DNA of 64,000 bases from Actinomycetota bacterium. GTDB taxonomy: Bacteria > Actinomycetota > UBA4738 > HRBIN12. Shown one piece after another: positions 60,706 to 64,000 of the stretch. Within the stretch, counting starts at the first letter, position 1. The number at the start of each line of letters is the position of its first letter. The notes under the pieces are model-generated. The model searched no databases. It saw nothing but the letters and a program-made list of their open reading frames with translations, and was not told the DNA's origin. The stretch is from contig DASSCU010000058.1 in the NCBI GenBank assembly GCA_035697485.1, forward strand, positions 58,123 through 122,122, given 5' to 3'. Made by a program: the position numbers and the translations under genes.

Positions 60706-61116
60706 ATGAGCAGACCCGATCGATGCATCGACCGGACGTTGACGATCCGGGCCACGGTCGAGGCGCTGTGGCCTGCGATCTCCACGGCCGACGGCCTCGA
60801 AGCGTGGCTGGGAGGCGAGGTCGAGATCGATCCTCGGCCGGGTCGGCCGGTCCTGGTCCGCTGGCCCGACCGCTCGACCAGTCGCGGCCTCGTGGAGCGG
60901 GTCGAGGCTCCTCGACGATTCGTCTTCCGATGGCGACGCATCGCGGGCGCCGGCCTCAACCTCGCCGTCGGCGACCCCACACGGGTCGAGATCTCGCTGT
61001 CACCGGTCGGTGACGGGGCAACCCGTGTCCACATCGTGGAGTCGCACGCCCCGATGCCGGCGCGTCCGGTCGCGTTGGGCTCGGGCCGGCAGACATCGGG
61101 GAGGGGCGCGGCGTGA
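60706..61116 (+). CDS. SRPBCC/AHSA1-like ligand-binding protein
   Basis: 136 residues. The start [20 protein letters not shown] (about 9-28) and [12 protein letters not shown] (about 65) match the SRPBCC fold of the AHSA1-type family. It has a hydrophobic cavity and no catalytic motif. Such genes are often paired with ArsR regulators in actinobacteria. ATG 60706 is within 33 bases of the dyad operator. The stop overlaps the ArsR start as GTGA. Confidence 0.82.
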   Translation: MSRPDRCIDRTLTIRATVEALWPAISTADGLEAWLGGEVEIDPRPGRPVLVRWPDRSTSRGLVERVEAPRRFVFRWRRIAGAGLNLAVGDPTRVEISLSPVGDGATRVHIVESHAPMPARPVALGSGRQTSGRGAA

Positions 61117-61430
61117 CCCGCGACCGCGTCGACCGGGTCTTCTCGGCGTTGTCCGATCCCACGCGCCGATCCGTGATCGTCTGCCTGTCCGACGGCGGGC
61201 CGACGACGCTCGCGCGGCTCGCAGAGGACCTCCCCGTCACCCGTCAGGCGGTGGCCAAGCATCTCGCGGCGCTCGAGCAGGCCGGCCTCGTGAGTGCGAG
61301 CGCCGACGGGCGCAGCCGAATGTACCGGCTCACGCCCGGCCCCCTCACCGAGGCGATGGGTTGGATGATCGACGTCGGCGCCGATTGGGACTCGAGGCTC
61401 GAGTCCCTGAGGCGCTACGTCGAGCCGTGA
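61113..61430 (+). CDS. ArsR-family transcriptional regulator
   Basis: 105 residues. The winged helix is clear: VFSALSDPTRRSVIVCL (about 6-22), the recognition helix LPVTRQAVAKHLAALEQAGLV (about 38-58, with the turn around RQAVAKHL) and SRMYRLTPGPL. No cysteine metal site is seen, so it is a non-metal sensor. It probably represses its own operon through the dyads at 60607 and 60651. GTG start lies in the GTGA overlap. Its 3' end overlaps the DUF4126 gene by 16 bases. Confidence 0.88.
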   Translation: MTRDRVDRVFSALSDPTRRSVIVCLSDGGPTTLARLAEDLPVTRQAVAKHLAALEQAGLVSASADGRSRMYRLTPGPLTEAMGWMIDVGADWDSRLESLRRYVEP

Positions 61431-62062
61431 CCGTCCGGTCGCTCCGGCGGCCCGCCGGGCGGAAGGAGCACCGTCTCTGCTCCTCCGCCCCGGCCACGGC
61501 GTCGTCGCCACGCCCGTCGTACGCCCCAGAAGAGCATCCCGAACAGGAACAGCACCATCAGGAACGCCACCAAAGGCACGATGACCGCGCTGAACGACAG
61601 CAGGGTCGAGATCGCATCCTCGCCGAGCGAGAGCACCGGGTTGCCGGCACCACCGGTGAGGGCCGTCGATGCCGGGCGCACGATCGAGCGGGCCCCGTGG
61701 GTCGCGCCCGCCGCGGCGACGCCGAGCACCACCGCGAACGCGGGGTCGACGGCGTCGTTGCCGGTCACGGCGAGGGCCAGCAACGCGCCCGCGATCGGTG
61801 CCACCACCACGCCGATCGCGTGCAGCACCGAGTCGATCGCAGGAACCTTGTCGCCGACGAAGTCCACCACGGCGATCACTGCGATCGCGAGCATCACGCC
61901 GGGGTCTGAGAGCGCGTCGTACGGAGCGTCGAGCGTGATCAGGTCGGTCCAGCGTGCGAGGCCCCCGAGGACCAGCAGCGGCAGGTAGGCGTTGAGGCCC
62001 GCCGCGGTCGAGAGGGCGAGTGCGGTCATCGTCCCGATGACGGCGTCCGTCACGGAGGCCAC
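61415..62062 (-). CDS. DUF4126 membrane protein
   Basis: 215 residues. Five to six hydrophobic segments. The start TMTALALSTAAGLNAYLPLL and the block DFVGDKVPAIDSVLHAIGVV are those of the DUF4126 family, whose function is unknown. The C-terminal tail is basic and proline-rich. GTG 62062 lies ten bases after the DUF983 stop, so the two are probably one operon. Confidence 0.8.
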   Translation of the reverse strand: MASVTDAVIGTMTALALSTAAGLNAYLPLLVLGGLARWTDLITLDAPYDALSDPGVMLAIAVIAVVDFVGDKVPAIDSVLHAIGVVVAPIAGALLALAVTGNDAVDPAFAVVLGVAAAGATHGARSIVRPASTALTGGAGNPVLSLGEDAISTLLSFSAVIVPLVAFLMVLFLFGMLFWGVRRAWRRRRGRGGGAETVLLPPGGPPERPDGHGST

Positions 62063-62072
62063 CCCGGGTGGA

Positions 62073-62582
62073 TCACTCCAGACCCTTCGCCCGCGGGTCC
62101 CGGTGGCGAGGGGCGTGGTAGTCGGGGTCGCCGCGCAGCACGAGGTACTCCACGGCCGCCCAGACCGTCTTCGACCGAGGATAGAACGCGAGCGGCACGA
62201 GCACGAGCACGAGCACGCTGGCGATCGTGAGAGGAAGCACGGGCACGTCGGGCACCGTCAAGGCGAGACCGACGACGAGCACGACGATCCACAGGCCGAT
62301 GCCGACGACGTAGTTGAGGACCATGGCCCCGAGGTAGCCGCCCTGTTCCTTCTCGAACCGCCACTCGCACCGAGGGCACGTCGTCCGCATCACGAACCAC
62401 GACACGAACGTGTCTCGGTCGCCACATCGCGGGCACCGCCTGCGCGCCCCGCGCAGCAGCGTCGCCAGCGTCCCAGCCTCCGGGTACAGGAGAGGCGGCG
62501 CATCGTCAACCGGCCGATCGGCGGTCTCGTCGCCGCGGCCACGGTCGGGATCGAGCGAACCGTAGGGGTTGTCCATATCCAC
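62073..62582 (-). CDS. DUF983-like membrane protein with two CxxC motifs
   Basis: 169 residues. Two zinc-ribbon-type CPRC motifs (RRRCPRCG, about 50; TTCPRCEW, about 68) precede a membrane region of two or three segments (about 85-135). This is the layout of DUF983 proteins. The family's function is unknown, though members are sometimes linked to respiratory enzyme assembly. GTG 62582 is the first start; ATG 62576 is an alternative. The 3' neighbour is the DUF4126 gene. Confidence 0.78.
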   Translation of the reverse strand: MDMDNPYGSLDPDRGRGDETADRPVDDAPPLLYPEAGTLATLLRGARRRCPRCGDRDTFVSWFVMRTTCPRCEWRFEKEQGGYLGAMVLNYVVGIGLWIVVLVVGLALTVPDVPVLPLTIASVLVLVLVPLAFYPRSKTVWAAVEYLVLRGDPDYHAPRHRDPRAKGLE

Positions 62583-62722
62583 CCATCGTCGCAGGTCACA
62601 GCGTTATGCGGGTGCGAGCTGCGTTGGGTTGCGCTGGTAAGGGACACTCGTCCAACCATGATTTCGACGATCTCCGCGGTTCTGTCGATTGTCGTTCGGA
62701 GACAGAGGCGGGGTAGTCCAGA

Positions 62723-63025
62723 GTGACGGACGACAGCAGTTGGTCGTCCACGACGGAGGGTTTCCATAGAAGCGAGCACTCACAGCGATCACGGCGCCCC
62801 CGTGTTGTCACTGGGCACGGCATCGGTGGCCTAGCGCAAGATACTGGTACGGACGTTGTCGAGGAAGCAACGAACGACAACGGCGACACGGGTCTGTTCG
62901 GCCTCGTTGGGCTGCTCGGCCTTGCCGGACTGTTCGGACTCAAGCGTCGAGACGACCACGTCCGGCGCGACCGCACCGACATCCGGCGCGACCGCACCGA
63001 CGCCAACGTGGATGCGCGACGTTGA
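62723..63025 (+). CDS. WGxxGxxG-like small membrane protein, uncertain start
   Basis: 100 residues in the open frame. The middle part reads NDNGDTGLFGLVGLLGLAGLFGLKRRDD, in two pieces here DTGLFGLVGLLGLAGLFGLK and RRDD, with a glycine every third or fourth residue and Arg after it. This is close to the WGxxGxxG-family motif found in small actinobacterial and cyanobacterial proteins, though the first Trp is a Thr. The tail RRDRTD is duplicated by a tandem repeat. GTG 62723 is not strongly supported; the true start may lie further downstream. Confidence 0.5.
   Translation: MTDDSSWSSTTEGFHRSEHSQRSRRPRVVTGHGIGGLAQDTGTDVVEEATNDNGDTGLFGLVGLLGLAGLFGLKRRDDHVRRDRTDIRRDRTDANVDARR
62961..63001 (+). repeat. 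Tandem 21-base duplication
   Basis: Two identical 20-base copies (62961-62980, 62982-63001), beginning TCCGGCGCGACC, with one base between. They duplicate seven codons (RRDRTD plus one) of the small protein. Confidence 0.75.
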
Positions 63026-63079
63026 CGACCACCGAGCACGACGATGATCGCCGATCCGATCGAGACAGGGGCACTCGCG

Positions 63080-63291
63080 ATGGCAACTTCAGAAGACAAT
63101 CAGTCAGCTGCAGGTCGAGGTCAAAGGGCCCTGGAAGTCGGTCAGGCCGTGCAGGGCGCGGCGCTGGCCGGAGCACAGGCCACCCAGGCTGCGGCTCACG
63201 CAGGCACGTAGAGCACCATGCTCGCTGGGGCGCTGGCCTCGTCGTGGGAATGTTCCTCGCGCTCTTCCTGCGAGACTTCAAACGCCGCTGA
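63080..63291 (+). pseudogene. Decayed small membrane-protein gene
   Basis: From ATG 63080 the frame gives MATSEDNQSAAGRGQ and AAHAGT, then TAG (63209-63211). The match continues as STMLAGAL and then, after a frame change, AGLVVGMFLALFLRDFKRR to TGA (63289-63291). If TAG is read as Trp and two bases are added near 63230, one frame of about 70 residues with a hydrophobic end and basic tail results. No family is recognised, but the hydrophobic-basic end is typical of a small membrane anchor. Confidence 0.45.
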
Positions 63292-63617
63292 GCACTGCAC
63301 AACCCGGCTGCGAAACGACCGCGGGTGATCCGCGTTTCTCTTTCCGGCTAAGGTCGGGGGGCAACCATCGCGAGGTCACGTGGACACGGGGTCATCGGGC
63401 GAGCGAGGCTGGAATGGTCGAGACACGCAGGGACCCCCGAGCGACGGAGAACCCAGGGGCCACTACGTCCGACGGGTTGTCCTAGGTCGCGGACCTCCAG
63501 ATTGTCCGTGTGAAAGGCCCGACCGATTCGGAGCTTCGTCGTGACCCCAAGGCTAGACCTCATCCCGGCCTCGTGTAACCCCCTGCGTGCGGTCCGACAG
63601 ACGGGCTAGCCTGAGCC
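63292..63617. other. Intergenic region without recognised gene
   Basis: 326 bases. A 71-codon minus-strand frame (63348-63563) is present but its composition is lower in third-position GC than real neighbours and no family is seen. The only signal is the TAGCCT box at its right end. Confidence 0.4.
63607..63612 (+). promoter_or_regulatory. Leaderless -10 box TAGCCT
   Basis: The box ends five bases before ATG 63618, the presumed start of the broken gene that follows. Confidence 0.45.
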
Positions 63618-63797
63618 ATGCTCCCGATCATCGTTCAGCACCTTCCACGAGATCGGGGGCGGATGGGGTCCGCGACGTGAGACGGCGGGACGGCTGCACC
63701 TCACGCTCTGGGAGTACCGCTCCTCGAAGCCGGTGAGCTGCACACCACGTTCGACCTGTACGAGCGGATCATCGAGCTGTGCGGATGGCCGCGTTAG
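63618..63797 (+). pseudogene. Frameshifted small gene
   Basis: Three frames in sequence give one protein-like text: MLPIIVQ, then STFHEIGGGWGPRRETAGRL and HLTLWEYR, then PLLEAGELHTTFDLYERIIE and LCGWPR up to TAG (63795-63797). Two single-base changes would restore a protein of about 60 residues. The leaderless box before the ATG supports a formerly real gene. I do not recognise the family. Its end overlaps the convergent partial gene by four bases. Confidence 0.5.
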
Positions 63798-64000
63798 AGA
63801 ACCGGACTCGTGGTCGCCTCGAGCGAGTCGCGCACGGCTTGCCGCATCACCTCACCGCCCGCCTCGAGTTCGTCGAGCAGGTCGCACCAGTCCGTGAACG
63901 TCGAATCCTGGCGTAGGCGCTCACGCACTGCATCCCGAACGTCCTCGGGGCAGCGGAGATACCCCAGCAACTCGGCCCGAAGCCAACGCGAGAACGTCTG
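63794..64000 (-). CDS. Hypothetical protein, N-terminal part cut by window edge
   Basis: 69 codons, open to the right edge and ending in TAA (63796-63794). The text QTFSRWLRAELLGYLRCPED, VRDAVRERLRQDSTFTDWCD and LLDELEAGGEVMRQAVRDSL is helical and charged, with good third-position GC. No family is recognised. The start lies beyond the window. Confidence 0.6.
   Translation of the reverse strand, partial: QTFSRWLRAELLGYLRCPEDVRDAVRERLRQDSTFTDWCDLLDELEAGGEVMRQAVRDSLEATTSPVL

Overview
The window looks like chromosomal DNA of a high-GC actinobacterium (Actinomycetota), probably an uncultured or deep lineage. By eye the GC content is near 70 percent, with strong G/C in third codon positions and many GTG starts. 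Lineage-typical genes include a wax ester synthase/DGAT-like acyltransferase, a tad pilus cluster ending in a DUF4244-like pilin and two TadE-like proteins, a PadR regulator, DUF4126, and an SRPBCC-ArsR pair. I see no rRNA, CRISPR array, insertion sequence, integrase or phage gene. No species can be named from sequence alone.

Layout. 1-4083: a cut-off UPF0718 permease, then a degenerate and an intact alkaline-phosphatase-superfamily protein in divergent orientation. 4207-11634: a giant membrane protein fused to an MFS domain, two alpha/beta-type or unknown genes, a DMT exporter, AlaX and agmatine deiminase. 11891-16160: cupredoxin/beta-helix protein, WS/DGAT, hydrolase. 16571-24445: RpoD-like sigma factor, a broken PAS-GGDEF gene, a class V aminotransferase, Nudix and PlsC, Zn alcohol dehydrogenase, M20 peptidase, PAS histidine kinase. 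24460-30665: Ppx/GppA, MFS, GNAT plus acyl-CoA synthetase. 30666-33951: a ragged stretch with a frameshifted DinB gene, a selenocysteine tRNA (UCA anticodon), PadR, a HAD hydrolase and a candidate structured RNA. 33992-43217: metallophosphoesterase, MoaD with BNR protein, GyrI-like protein, two more phosphatase-superfamily proteins in tandem, and a double beta-propeller protein. 43338-49496: an ECF sigma / anti-sigma / twin M15 peptidase operon and a beta-propeller lipoprotein. 49645-54448: coiled-coil surface protein and a cyclase-ATPase-TPR protein with its partner. 54784-59843: tad pilus operon. 59821-62582: ClpP, SRPBCC-ArsR with a duplicated operator, DUF4126, DUF983. 62723-64000: small proteins and decayed genes.

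The most striking signal is a family of four secreted proteins (963-2318, 2431-4083, 37379-39076, 39110-40822). The part that forms the C-terminal end of PafA-like phosphatases (third metal histidine, then VPL..YGPG, then DIAPT) sits at their N terminus, ahead of the nucleophile and ADHG blocks. This looks like a circular permutation. All four carry a cysteine near each end of the mature chain, where the permuted termini should meet. One member, divergent from an intact one, has lost every catalytic residue.

A second window-wide signal is regulatory. At least thirteen genes have a TANNNT box that ends 5 to 10 bases before the start codon, the mark of leaderless transcription. Two divergent gene pairs share a single overlapping pair of such boxes. 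These boxes settle several start-codon choices made here.
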